From: Pseudomonadales bacterium | GTDB lineage: Bacteria > Pseudomonadota > Gammaproteobacteria > Pseudomonadales > Halieaceae | DNA: 64,000 bases | Assembly (NCBI GenBank): GCA_024234855.1 | Contig: JACKNN010000002.1 | Location: forward strand, 248,001 to 312,000 | Reading direction: 5' to 3' | In this document: piece by piece, positions 51,902 to 59,910 of the stretch | How positions within the stretch are numbered: the first letter of the stretch is position 1 | Layout of the letters: every line of letters begins with the position of its first letter | The notes under the pieces: model-generated | Told to the model about the DNA's origin: nothing | Seen by the model: the letters and a program-made list of their open reading frames with translations, nothing else | Databases searched by the model: none | Made by a program: the position numbers and the translations under genes

Positions 51902-52987
51902 ATGGCAATAAAAAAGGCTCTGCTCGGCATCATGCTGGGCGCACTGTTAATTCCCTGCACACTGTCGTACGCGAACACCTATGATGTGCTCAAACTGCCG
52001 GCCGAGCCCACGAAAATGGCGGACAAGGCGCCGTTGTTCGTGGTCAAAAAATTTGGCAACCGCTATTTCGCGGCGGGTGACCGGGGGCACATTATCTACT
52101 CCGACGACGGGGGTAAGACCTGGACCCAGGCGGCTGTGCCAGTGCGCTCGACGCTGCTGGATATAACATTTGTCAATGACAAGCAGGGCTGGGCGGTCGG
52201 CCACGAGGGCGTCATCCTCCACTCCAGTGACGGCGGTGCGACCTGGGAATTGCAGTACGACGGCCTGCGTTATGGGCAGGAAGGCCTGGCTTACTACTCC
52301 AAACTGCTGGAGCAGGAACCGGACAATGAAATTTATGCCGCCATGGTGGGCGAGATGGAGTTTGCCATCCAGCAGGGGGCGGACAAGCCCTTTTTCGGGG
52401 TAAATTTCTACGATGAAAATACCGGTCATGTCGCCGGGGCCTACGGGATGTTCCTGCTCACGCGAGATGGCGGCAAGACCTGGGAGCATCGATTGCACGT
52501 CGTGGAAAATGAGAATTTCAACCACATCTTCGATTTTTCGCCGCTGCCGGAACCGGGCAAGTATTTCATCAGTGGCGAGGCGGGCCTGTTGCTGATCGGC
52601 GACATCAATAAGCAGGTAGCGACACGGGTGCACTCGGTGCCCTGGGAGGGCAGTTTTTTTGCCACCGTGGCGGCCACTGACGGGGCCATCGTCATGGGCG
52701 GCCTGCGCGGCCGGATGTTCCGCACGGAAGACCAGGGCCAGACCTGGACCGTGGTTGAGAAGCCGCCGACCAGCGCTATCGTGACCGAGACAAGGCTGAC
52801 GGACGGCACCCTGGTTGCCGGCGGGGTGGGGGGCGAGATCCTGGTCAGCAAGGACAATGGTTCGGTGTTCACGATGAGCCCGGCCGCCGGCACTGCCGGC
52901 CCGATATTTGACATGACTCAGGGCGAGGGCAACACCCTGCTGTTGGCTGGTCCACGGGGTATCAAGTCGGTCACGTTGACACAGTAA
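51902..52987 (+). CDS. YCF48-related (BNR/Asp-box) beta-propeller periplasmic protein
   Basis: The 361-residue protein has a signal peptide (LLGIMLGALLIPCTLSYA), then repeated Asp-box motifs: SDDGGKTW, SSDGGATW, TRDGGKTW, TEDQGQTW and the degenerate SKDNGSVF. These mark the blades of a six- or seven-bladed propeller of the YCF48/Hcf136 type. In chloroplasts and cyanobacteria this family assists photosystem II assembly. In heterotrophic bacteria it regularly accompanies MMPL permeases with DUF1302/1329 genes, so it is likely an accessory or assembly subunit of the transporter. It is 27 bp upstream of the permease gene. Confidence 0.9.
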   Translation: MAIKKALLGIMLGALLIPCTLSYANTYDVLKLPAEPTKMADKAPLFVVKKFGNRYFAAGDRGHIIYSDDGGKTWTQAAVPVRSTLLDITFVNDKQGWAVGHEGVILHSSDGGATWELQYDGLRYGQEGLAYYSKLLEQEPDNEIYAAMVGEMEFAIQQGADKPFFGVNFYDENTGHVAGAYGMFLLTRDGGKTWEHRLHVVENENFNHIFDFSPLPEPGKYFISGEAGLLLIGDINKQVATRVHSVPWEGSFFATVAATDGAIVMGGLRGRMFRTEDQGQTWTVVEKPPTSAIVTETRLTDGTLVAGGVGGEILVSKDNGSVFTMSPAAGTAGPIFDMTQGEGNTLLLAGPRGIKSVTLTQ

Positions 52988-53014
52988 TAACAACGATTTC
53001 CTGGAGAATAACAA

Positions 53015-55408
53015 ATGGCCCACGCACAAGAGTCTGATCTGCCCGTCATAGCGGACCTTCATGAGTTCGATTTCCAATCGGGCACGTTCCTGGAGAAACT
53101 CGTTTTCAATAATCGCCCGGCTGTGATGATCATGTGCCTGATCACAACACTGGTGCTCGGATACCAGGCCACCAAGATCCAGCTGCAGGCCGGCTTTGAG
53201 AAAATGCTGCCCAAGGCGCATCCCTATGTACTCAACTACCAGGCCAACGCCAGCGGGTTGAAAGGCCTGGGCAATAACCTGCGGGTCATCGTCGCGGTGA
53301 AGGAGGGCACGATATTCACGCCGGAGAATCTCAAGTTTGTCGAGGCGGTAAGCGACGAGTTGTTCTTTATGCCCGGTGTCGACCGCAATGGCCTGAAGTC
53401 TATCTGGACACCGAATACCCGCTGGCGGGTAGTGACCGAAGAGGGATTTGAAGGCGGGCCGGTGATTCCCGGGGATTATAACGGCTCCGAAAAATCGATC
53501 GAGGAAGTCAAGGTCAACATCCAGCGCGCGGGGATCATAGGCGACCTGGTCGCCAATGACGAGAAATCAGCCGCCATCATTGTGCCGCTGCTGGACGTCA
53601 ATCCCGAGACCGGCGAGCGTCTGGACTATGCCGAACTCGGTGTCAAACTCGAGGAGATACGGGAAAAATTTACGGCCGACAACCCTGACCGGTCGATACA
53701 TATTATCGGCTTTGCAAAACTGATCGGCGACCTGATCGATGGCCTGTTTGCGGTGATGTTCTTTTTCGGTATCGCGGTGATCATCACTATCATCCTGCTT
53801 TACCTGTATACCCGGTGTATTCGCTCAACCCTGATGGTCGTCGGCTGTACCCTCGTTGCTGTGGTCTGGCAGATGGGTATTCTCGCCACCCTCGGCTATG
53901 AACTCGACCCCTTTTCGATCCTGGTACCCTTCCTGGTGTTTGCCATTGGCGTGAGTCACGGCGCCCAGAAACTCAACGGTATCATCCAGGACATAGGCCG
54001 CGGCACACACCGTTACATCGCCGCCCGATATACCTTCCGGCGCCTGTTTCTGGCCGGGGTGACCGCATTGCTCTCAGACGGCGTCGGCTTCGCCGTGCTG
54101 ATGATTATCCAGATCCAGGTCATCCAGGACCTGGCCATCACAGCCAGTATCGGGGTGACAGTGCTTATTTTCACCAACCTGATCCTGGTGCCTGTCACCC
54201 TGTCCTATACCGGTGTCGGCAAGGTCTGCGCCGAGCGGGCGGCGCGGCCGGTCAAGGGTATTGAGGATATGCACTGGCTGTGGCGTTTCCTGCTGATCTT
54301 CACCCATAAGACCCCCGCAGCAATCGCGATTGTCGTTTCCATCCTGATGACGATCGGCGGGTATTATGTGTCCAAGGACCTGCAAATCGGTGACCTCGAC
54401 CCCGGCGCGCCCGAACTGCGCGCACATTCGCGGTATAACACCGACGTGGCCTACATGATCAAGAGTTACTCGGTGAGCACCGATGTATTCGCGGTGATTG
54501 TTAAAACCCCGCCCGACCAGTGCGTGGATTACGAGAGCCTCAGTCTCGCCAATGAACTGGAATGGCGCTTGCGCCAGGTGCCGGGGGTTGAAGACGTGCG
54601 CGGCCTGAATGTCCGCACCCGGCAGATCATGGCGGGCATCAATGAGGGCTTCCCCAAGTGGATGTCGCTGTTCCGCAACCAGGACACCATCAACTACGCG
54701 GTCACGGAACTGGTCAACCTCGACTATGTCGACCCGGGTTGTTCGCTCTGGCCGATGATCGTCTACCTGGCGGACCACAAGGCAGCGACGCTTACCGGTG
54801 TGGTCGATGCACTGGAACTCTTTAACAAGGAATGGCCCAGCGCCAAGGCCGAGTTCCTGGGTGCTGCGGGCAGTTCAGGGTTTGAGGCCGCGACCAATAT
54901 TATCGTGAAAAAGGCCAATACGGAGATGCTGTACTACGTGTACGGCGCCGTGCTCATGCTGTGTATGCTCACCTTCCGTTCGGTGCCGGGTGTGATTTGC
55001 GCGGTGCTGCCGTTGATGATGACATCGGTGCTGTGTGAAGCATTGATGGTCTGGCTGGGTATCGGCGTGAAAGTGGCAACCCTGCCGGTGATTGCGCTGG
55101 GTGTCGGTATCGGTGTGGATTACGCGCTGTACGTACTGACGGTAATCCTGGCCAAGCAGCGGCAGGGCCTGAATCTTACCGACGCCTATTACGAAACCCT
55201 GAACTTTACCGGCAGGGTGGTGGCGCTGATCGGTGTGACCCTGGCGGCCGGTGTGGTCACCTGGGCCATGTCGCCGATCAAGTTCCAGGCCGATATGGGC
55301 ATCCTGCTGACCTTCATGTTCCTGTGGAATATGTTCGGTGCCCTGATATTGATGCCGGCACTGGCCACCTTCCTGCTGAAGACGCCGAAGCTGGATTCGC
55401 CTGCCTGA
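53015..55408 (+). CDS. RND-superfamily (MMPL/HAE3-type) permease
   Basis: The 797-residue inner-membrane protein has the duplicated RND layout. Helix 1 (VMIMCLITTLVLGYQATKI, about residues 46-64) is followed by a periplasmic loop of about 180 residues, a five-helix bundle (LIGDLIDGLFAVMFFFGIAV onward, with LVPFLVFAIGVSHGAQKLNGI in the fourth-helix position), then a second set after residue 430. The end reads LTFMFLWNMFGALILMPALATFLL. Members of this branch move hydrophobic molecules such as hopanoids, carotenoids or lipids. ATTTCCTGGAGAATAACAA gives a clear ribosome site. A strong terminator (55444-55483) follows the gene, closing the operon. Confidence 0.92.
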   Translation: MAHAQESDLPVIADLHEFDFQSGTFLEKLVFNNRPAVMIMCLITTLVLGYQATKIQLQAGFEKMLPKAHPYVLNYQANASGLKGLGNNLRVIVAVKEGTIFTPENLKFVEAVSDELFFMPGVDRNGLKSIWTPNTRWRVVTEEGFEGGPVIPGDYNGSEKSIEEVKVNIQRAGIIGDLVANDEKSAAIIVPLLDVNPETGERLDYAELGVKLEEIREKFTADNPDRSIHIIGFAKLIGDLIDGLFAVMFFFGIAVIITIILLYLYTRCIRSTLMVVGCTLVAVVWQMGILATLGYELDPFSILVPFLVFAIGVSHGAQKLNGIIQDIGRGTHRYIAARYTFRRLFLAGVTALLSDGVGFAVLMIIQIQVIQDLAITASIGVTVLIFTNLILVPVTLSYTGVGKVCAERAARPVKGIEDMHWLWRFLLIFTHKTPAAIAIVVSILMTIGGYYVSKDLQIGDLDPGAPELRAHSRYNTDVAYMIKSYSVSTDVFAVIVKTPPDQCVDYESLSLANELEWRLRQVPGVEDVRGLNVRTRQIMAGINEGFPKWMSLFRNQDTINYAVTELVNLDYVDPGCSLWPMIVYLADHKAATLTGVVDALELFNKEWPSAKAEFLGAAGSSGFEAATNIIVKKANTEMLYYVYGAVLMLCMLTFRSVPGVICAVLPLMMTSVLCEALMVWLGIGVKVATLPVIALGVGIGVDYALYVLTVILAKQRQGLNLTDAYYETLNFTGRVVALIGVTLAAGVVTWAMSPIKFQADMGILLTFMFLWNMFGALILMPALATFLLKTPKLDSPA

Positions 55409-55443
55409 GTGCAGGCATCCAAACAGGCAGAGCCAGGCGTATG

Positions 55444-55483
55444 AAACGGCCGTGGGTGTGAAACCCACGGCCGTTTTACTTTT
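55444..55483 (+). terminator. Strong intrinsic terminator after the MMPL gene
   Basis: A perfect 14-base stem, AAACGGCCGTGGGT (55444-55457) and its complement (55463-55476), has a 5-base loop and is followed by TTACTTTT-like sequence. The first A/T pairs also allow it to serve the opposite strand, where the 31-codon gene ends at 55476, inside the right arm. Confidence 0.85.
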
Positions 55484-55571
55484 CGAGCCCTCGATTGCTG
55501 TCTTGCCCGTGATTTTCCTGCCAGACCGCCAGGGCCAGAACCGTTCCAAACACAGTCAGAATAATGCTCAT
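55476..55571 (-). CDS. Unannotated 31-aa small membrane protein
   Basis: The minus strand encodes a 31-residue protein with an N-terminal hydrophobic helix (MSIILTVFGTVLALAVWQ) and a polar C-terminal tail (ENHGQDSNRGLEK). The ATG is preceded by GAGGTGACTT, whose GAGGTGA is fully complementary to the 16S 3' end. Hydrophobic start, charged end and strong ribosome site are typical of genuine small membrane proteins. A possible promoter lies at 55620-55648, and a LysR-type T-N11-A box is centred about 65 bases before the predicted transcription start. The gene ends in the stem of the terminator it shares with the convergent MMPL operon. It is divergent from the lysR-type gene at 55706. The function is unknown. 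Confidence 0.6.
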   Translation of the reverse strand: MSIILTVFGTVLALAVWQENHGQDSNRGLEK

Positions 55572-55619
55572 AAGTCACCTCTTCACTCAGTACCGGCAGA
55601 CTTCTGCGCGGTTAGGGAT

Positions 55620-55648
55620 AAGGTATGGGCAGTCCTTGTATCCTTCAA
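55620..55648 (-). promoter_or_regulatory. Candidate promoter of the 31-aa gene
   Basis: On the minus strand TTGAAG (55648-55643) and TACCTT (55625-55620) are separated by 17 bases. The -35 matches four of six positions; the -10 keeps the key TA....T positions. The predicted start near 55613 gives a leader of about 42 bases. Confidence 0.35.
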
Positions 55649-55654
55649 ATGGCA

Positions 55655-55660
55655 TATAAT
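55655..55660 (+). promoter_or_regulatory. -10 hexamer of the lysR-type gene
   Basis: TATAAT lies 46 bases before the regulator's ATG, with a weak -35 region upstream, as often found for activator-regulated or autoregulated genes. The predicted start near 55667 is immediately before the T-N11-A box. Confidence 0.45.
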
Positions 55661-55670
55661 CACTGATAGT

Positions 55671-55685
55671 ATGAATGAAATTCAT
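55671..55685. promoter_or_regulatory. LysR-type T-N11-A operator box
   Basis: ATGAAT-GAA-ATTCAT is a perfect 6-3-6 inverted repeat that contains the T-N11-A core (T 55672, A 55684) of LysR-family recognition sites. It sits just downstream of the regulator's own predicted start, fitting autorepression, and about 65 bases upstream of the predicted start of the divergent 31-aa gene, the usual activation site. Confidence 0.6.
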
Positions 55686-55705
55686 TTAGTGAGGTGTGAC
55701 ACGGG

Positions 55706-56692
55706 ATGGATATTCGGGAATTGGGCCGGCTGGATCTCAACCTGCTCGTGGCGCTGGAGGCCCTGCTGGAGGAGGGCAGTGTTTCGAGGGCGGCCGACCG
55801 ACTTTTTATAACCCAGTCAGCGATGAGTAAAACCCTGGGTCGCTTGCGCGACCTGTTTGATGACCCCCTTTTTATCCGCAAGGGCAGCGGCATGATTGCC
55901 ACGCCGCGGGCGGAGCAGCTGGGACGCCAGCTTCCCCAGGTGCTGCTCTCTGTCCAGGAGATGCTGGCGCCGCTGAGGTTCGATCCCGCCACATTTGTCG
56001 GGCAGTTTAACCTTCTGTTGCAGGGGCATATGGGCTTGTGGCTTATGCCGCTGCTGATAGAGCGCCTGCGCACGATGGCGCCCCAACTGCGGCTCAGTGC
56101 ACTGACGCGGGTCGATAATCCTTTTGAACAGCTCAATAATGGCAAACTCGACTTTATTGTCCAGGCCGAATTGCAGGCCTACCCGGCCGATCTGCGGCTG
56201 ACCACAGTGGGGTATGCGCCACCCCTGCTGCTCGCACGCAGGGGACACCCGCTGGAGGGAAAGGAGTTCACCTGGGAGCAAGCGCTGGGCTATCCCCACG
56301 TGCAGTTGGTGATCGACGCGCTTGCCGATATCCACTTTATGACGGACAAGAATTCGTCATTCATTCGCCACATGGCGACAGCGATACCGCATCTGCGTAC
56401 TGACCAGTTGCTGACGGCGATCCAGGTGGTAAGCCACACTGACTTTCTTTTCCCGGCTCCACCGCTGCTGCTGGAGCAGGCGGACATCAGTGCGGAAGTC
56501 ATCGCGCTGCCATTGCCTGAGGGTGAGCAGGTCACCCTCAGGTACGTCATGGTGAATCACCAGCGGGTCAACACGTCGGCTCCCCATGACTTTCTTTACC
56601 GCCAGATTCTGCAGGTGGTCGACGACTTCAGGAAAAAAAATCGGCTGCCTTCTTTGGCCCGCTTGCGATCCGAGCAGAAGTTGGCATATTAG
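55706..56692 (+). CDS. LysR-family transcriptional regulator
   Basis: The 328-residue protein has an N-terminal winged helix-turn-helix (LNLLVALEALLEEGSVSRAADRL, residues 11-33, then FITQSAMSKTLGRLR). This is followed by the periplasmic-binding-protein-like effector domain typical of the family. The closest-looking subgroup is the NodD/LinR-like branch (MDIRELGRLDLNLLVALEALL). It would bind the T-N11-A box at 55671-55685 in its own leader and control itself and the divergent 31-aa gene; the nearby MMPL operon or TonB operon are other possible targets. The effector is unknown. GAGGTG precedes the ATG at a somewhat long distance. Confidence 0.93.
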   Translation: MDIRELGRLDLNLLVALEALLEEGSVSRAADRLFITQSAMSKTLGRLRDLFDDPLFIRKGSGMIATPRAEQLGRQLPQVLLSVQEMLAPLRFDPATFVGQFNLLLQGHMGLWLMPLLIERLRTMAPQLRLSALTRVDNPFEQLNNGKLDFIVQAELQAYPADLRLTTVGYAPPLLLARRGHPLEGKEFTWEQALGYPHVQLVIDALADIHFMTDKNSSFIRHMATAIPHLRTDQLLTAIQVVSHTDFLFPAPPLLLEQADISAEVIALPLPEGEQVTLRYVMVNHQRVNTSAPHDFLYRQILQVVDDFRKKNRLPSLARLRSEQKLAY

Positions 56693-56775
56693 AGCCATTT
56701 GGCACTTTGTATGCCCTAAACTGCCTGCTATTCTTCGCGGGCGACGTTCATAACATAATAAGGACGCTTTAGATT

Positions 56776-57552
56776 ATGTATCTGTGGAACAAGGCGGCAA
56801 CCTGCCTGCTTATGCTGTGCCTGGGCGGTCTGCCGGTCGCTTTCGGGCAGGCTGCGGGGATCAAGGACAGTCTGGATGTAGTCGCCGCGACCAATAGCGC
56901 CGCGACTGCGTCCCAGCAAAAAATAGATGAGCTGTCCCGCGAGACCCGCAACCTGCTGGAGGAATATCGCAAGTTACTGGACGGCTCCGAATACCAGGCG
57001 GCCTATACCCGGGAGCTGGAAGAACTGGAGCAGGCGCAACAGCAACAATTGCTCGCTCTGCGCGAGCAGATAACCCAGGCGAGGATCACCCGGCAGCGCA
57101 TCGTGCCCCTGATGCGCAGTATGGCCGATGCATTGGAAAAGTTTGTGGTACTGGACCTGCCTTTCCATCAGGAAGAGCGCATTGCCGCTGTATTCGATCT
57201 CAAGCAACGCCTGCGGCGACCGGATATTACCGACTCGGCAAAGTTCAGGATACTGCTGGAAGCGTTCCAGCTTGAGCAGGACTATGGTGGCAACATCGAG
57301 TCGTGGCGGGGTCCGCTGCAGTTCGCGGGCGAGGAGCTGTCGGTGGAGTACCTGCGGGTAGGGCGCGTCGCCTTGTATTTCCAGTCGCTGGACGGGGCGG
57401 CCAGCGGGTACTGGGATGCCAGAGAACAGGCCTGGTTGCCGTTGGATGAAGGCTACAATCGAGATCTGGCGCAGGCGCTGCGCATCGCCCAGAACCTCAC
57501 GGCGCCGCAATTGCTGAATCTCCCCATGCCCGTGGCGGGGGCGGAGTCGTGA
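56776..57552 (+). CDS. DUF3450 family periplasmic coiled-coil protein
   Basis: The 258-residue protein has a signal peptide (TCLLMLCLGGLPVAFGQA). A long coiled-coil segment follows at about residues 45-110 (SRETRNLLEEYRKLLDGSEY, ELEELEQAQQQQLLALREQI), then the conserved body with FHQEERIAAVFDLKQRLRRPDITDSAKF. DUF3450 genes head TonB/TtpC clusters in marine gammaproteobacteria. The protein probably bridges the periplasm beside the ExbB-like complex. Its stop overlaps the GTG start of the next gene by four bases (GTGA), so the two are translationally coupled. AAGGA lies about a dozen bases before the ATG. Confidence 0.9.
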   Translation: MYLWNKAATCLLMLCLGGLPVAFGQAAGIKDSLDVVAATNSAATASQQKIDELSRETRNLLEEYRKLLDGSEYQAAYTRELEELEQAQQQQLLALREQITQARITRQRIVPLMRSMADALEKFVVLDLPFHQEERIAAVFDLKQRLRRPDITDSAKFRILLEAFQLEQDYGGNIESWRGPLQFAGEELSVEYLRVGRVALYFQSLDGAASGYWDAREQAWLPLDEGYNRDLAQALRIAQNLTAPQLLNLPMPVAGAES

Positions 57553-58925
57553 GTCGCGGTCTGCGGGTCAGTGCGGTCTTGCTGCTGACGCTGTGGCGAG
57601 GAGCGCTGTGTTATGGCCAGGAGGCGCCGGCGGGTGAACAGATTACCAATCTCGATCAATTGCTGGATTCAGTCCGGCAGGCGCAACAACAGCAACAGGC
57701 GCTCAATGCCCAGCGGGAAAAGGCGTTTCTGCAGGACAATGCACGCCAGAAGGAGTTGATGGCGCAGGCCAGGCGCGACCTGGAGCGCAGGCTGAAACAG
57801 AACCAACCCCTGCTCGCGGTTACACAGAACAACAAGGCTGAGATCGCCGCGCTGGAAAAGGAGCTGAAGTCGCTGGTACAGGAAATGGGGGATCTGGCCA
57901 GTACCTTCCACGACTTTGCCGGTGATTTCACCGCGGTGATGCAGGAGTCGATGATTACCGCCCAGTTTCCCCAACGCGCCGAACAGTTGCGCCAGCTCGC
58001 AGCGGGCAATGCCCAGCCGACCATCGCGCAAATAGAGCAACTCTGGCTGTTGCTGCAACAGGAAATGACCGAGGCCGGCAAGGTGGCGAAATTCCAGGCA
58101 CCCGTCGTTGTGGCCGACGGTACCGCGCAGCAGCGCGAGGTGTTGCGGATTGGCACATTTTCCGCCTACGCGCAGGGCGAATTCCTGCGTTATGTCCCCG
58201 AGACGGGCGAGTTGCTGCTGCTGTCGCGCCAGCCCGGCTCCCGCTTCCAGGAGGAGGCCCGTGAGTTCGCGCTGCAGCCGGAGGGTGTTGCGCGGATAGT
58301 CGTCGATCCCAGTCGCGGCAACCTGCTGGGCATGCTGGCCTATACGCCCAGCCTGCGGGAACGTATAGAGCAGGGCGGTTCGATAGGGCTCATCATCCTG
58401 TTCCTGGGAGCCTTCGGCCTGCTGCTGACTCTGTGGCGCACGCTTTACCTGGGTGTGGTCTACCTGCGTATACAGGCGCAAATGCGCAGTGTCGGCAAGC
58501 CGGGCAAGTCGAACCCACTGGGCAGGGTGTTGTGCGCCGTGGAGAACGTCGCGCTTGAAGACGAGGAACTGTTGCAACTGAAGCTGGACGAGGCCGTGCT
58601 GGCGGAGATACCCGCGCTGGAGCGGGGCAACGGCCTGATCAAATTGCTGGCGGCGATTTCCCCGCTGCTGGGTTTGCTCGGCACGGTCACGGGTATGATT
58701 CTCACCTTCCAGGCGATCAGCCTGTTTGGCACCGGCGATCCCAAGCTCATGGCGGGCGGGATTTCCCAGGCCCTGGTGACCACCGTGCTGGGGCTGGTGG
58801 TCGCCATTCCATTACTGTTCGGCCACAGCCTGATCAACGCGATGTCGCGGGCGATGATACAACGGCTGGACGAGCAGTGCGCGGGGGTGCTGGCCCGCAA
58901 TGCCGAGCTTCAGGCCGGCGGCTGA
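57549..58925 (+). CDS. MotA/TolQ/ExbB proton-channel family protein with periplasmic coiled-coil extension (TtpC-like)
   Basis: The 458-residue protein has a signal peptide and about 250 residues of periplasmic sequence. The sequence opens with a Gln/Glu/Arg-rich coiled coil (QAQQQQQALNAQREKAFLQD) not found in ordinary ExbB (about 240 aa). The C-terminal 190 residues form the three-helix ExbB/TolQ domain: GSIGLIILFLGAFGLLLTLW, then LIKLLAAISPLLGLLGTVTGMILTFQ and GISQALVTTVLGLVVAIPLLF. This is the TtpC type known from Vibrio TonB2 systems, where it is required with ExbB2/ExbD2. The start is GTG, coupled to the DUF3450 stop. The next ExbB gene starts one base after its stop. Confidence 0.93.
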   Translation: MSRGLRVSAVLLLTLWRGALCYGQEAPAGEQITNLDQLLDSVRQAQQQQQALNAQREKAFLQDNARQKELMAQARRDLERRLKQNQPLLAVTQNNKAEIAALEKELKSLVQEMGDLASTFHDFAGDFTAVMQESMITAQFPQRAEQLRQLAAGNAQPTIAQIEQLWLLLQQEMTEAGKVAKFQAPVVVADGTAQQREVLRIGTFSAYAQGEFLRYVPETGELLLLSRQPGSRFQEEAREFALQPEGVARIVVDPSRGNLLGMLAYTPSLRERIEQGGSIGLIILFLGAFGLLLTLWRTLYLGVVYLRIQAQMRSVGKPGKSNPLGRVLCAVENVALEDEELLQLKLDEAVLAEIPALERGNGLIKLLAAISPLLGLLGTVTGMILTFQAISLFGTGDPKLMAGGISQALVTTVLGLVVAIPLLFGHSLINAMSRAMIQRLDEQCAGVLARNAELQAGG

Positions 58926-58926
58926 C

Positions 58927-59481
58927 ATGGGCGATCCGCTCCTTCTGTTCCATGCCATTCAGGACTTCGTCGACCAGGGCGGTCCCGTGTTGTGGGTGAT
59001 CTTCGCCGCCTGTTCGCTGTTGTGGTTGTTGATCCTCGAACGGATCTGGTACTTGCGCGTGGCCTGGCCCAGGCGATCGCGTGCCGTCATAGCCCAATGG
59101 AACGCCCGCGCAGACTGTCGTTCCTGGCGGGCCAGGAAAATCAGGGAGGCCACAGTGTCCGAGGTCAATATGCAGTTGCACTTCCTGTTGCCCCTGATAA
59201 AGGTGCTGGTCGCGCTGTGTCCCTTGCTGGGACTGCTGGGAACAGTGGTGGGTATGATAGGGGTATTTGAGGTGATCGCGGTCCGCGGCAATGACGACGC
59301 CCAGGCCATGGCTCGTGGTGTGTACCGGGCGACTATTCCGACAATGGCCGGGCTGGTTGTGGCCCTGACCGGGATTTATTTTACTGTGCGCCTGCGCCAG
59401 GTGGCGGACAGGGAAACCAGCCGCCTGATGGACAGGCTGCCCCTGCAAGAACACCCACCCGTATCACCCGGAGGGCACTGA
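58927..59481 (+). CDS. exbB: ExbB-type biopolymer transport protein
   Basis: The 184-residue short ExbB has an N-terminal helix (GPVLWVIFAACSLLWLLILE) and the conserved pair LLPLIKVLVALCPLLGLLGTVVGMIGVFE and GVYRATIPTMAGLVVALTGIYF. This is the MotA/TolQ/ExbB core that forms the proton channel with ExbD. ATG 58927 follows the previous stop by one base; an upstream ATG at 58900 would overlap it by 26 bases and give a leader without conservation. It is third in the six-gene operon and, with the TtpC-like protein, gives two ExbB-domain subunits to one TonB. Confidence 0.93.
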   Translation: MGDPLLLFHAIQDFVDQGGPVLWVIFAACSLLWLLILERIWYLRVAWPRRSRAVIAQWNARADCRSWRARKIREATVSEVNMQLHFLLPLIKVLVALCPLLGLLGTVVGMIGVFEVIAVRGNDDAQAMARGVYRATIPTMAGLVVALTGIYFTVRLRQVADRETSRLMDRLPLQEHPPVSPGGH

Positions 59482-59485
59482 CGCC

Positions 59486-59896
59486 ATGCCTGCAAGACGC
59501 CACTTACCCGCAGCGGAAGAGACTGAGCTGGATATGACACCGATGCTGGATATCGTGTTTATCATGCTCATTTTTTTTATCGTCACCACCTCCTTCGTCA
59601 AGGAGTCGGGCGTGTCAGTCAGCACGCCCCAGGCCGAGAGCGCAGCGCAGCAAAATAGCGCCAACATCTTTATTGCCATCACCGCCACCGGCGAGGTCTG
59701 GATCGATCGGCGCCCCGTCGACCCCCGCTCGGTACGGGCGATAGTGGCGCGCATGCACGCCGACAATCCCGAGGGTTCGGTCATTATCCAGTCCGATGAA
59801 GAGGCCTCCACCCGTATGCTCGTGGATGTAATGGACCAGGTCCGGCTGGCGGGTATCGAGGCTATAGCCATCGCCGCTGACAAGAAGGCCAGGTGA
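59486..59896 (+). CDS. exbD: ExbD-type biopolymer transport protein
   Basis: The 136-residue ExbD has one N-terminal membrane helix with the proton-carrying Asp: ELDMTPMLDIVFIMLIFFIV (Asp in MLDIVF). A periplasmic domain follows (IFIAITATGEVWIDRRPVD). It converts the proton-motive force into movement of TonB together with the ExbB proteins. It starts 4 bases after the exbB stop and is followed 14 bases later by tonB. The length is standard for the family. Confidence 0.94.
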   Translation: MPARRHLPAAEETELDMTPMLDIVFIMLIFFIVTTSFVKESGVSVSTPQAESAAQQNSANIFIAITATGEVWIDRRPVDPRSVRAIVARMHADNPEGSVIIQSDEEASTRMLVDVMDQVRLAGIEAIAIAADKKAR

Positions 59897-59910
59897 GCGA
59901 GCGATAAACG

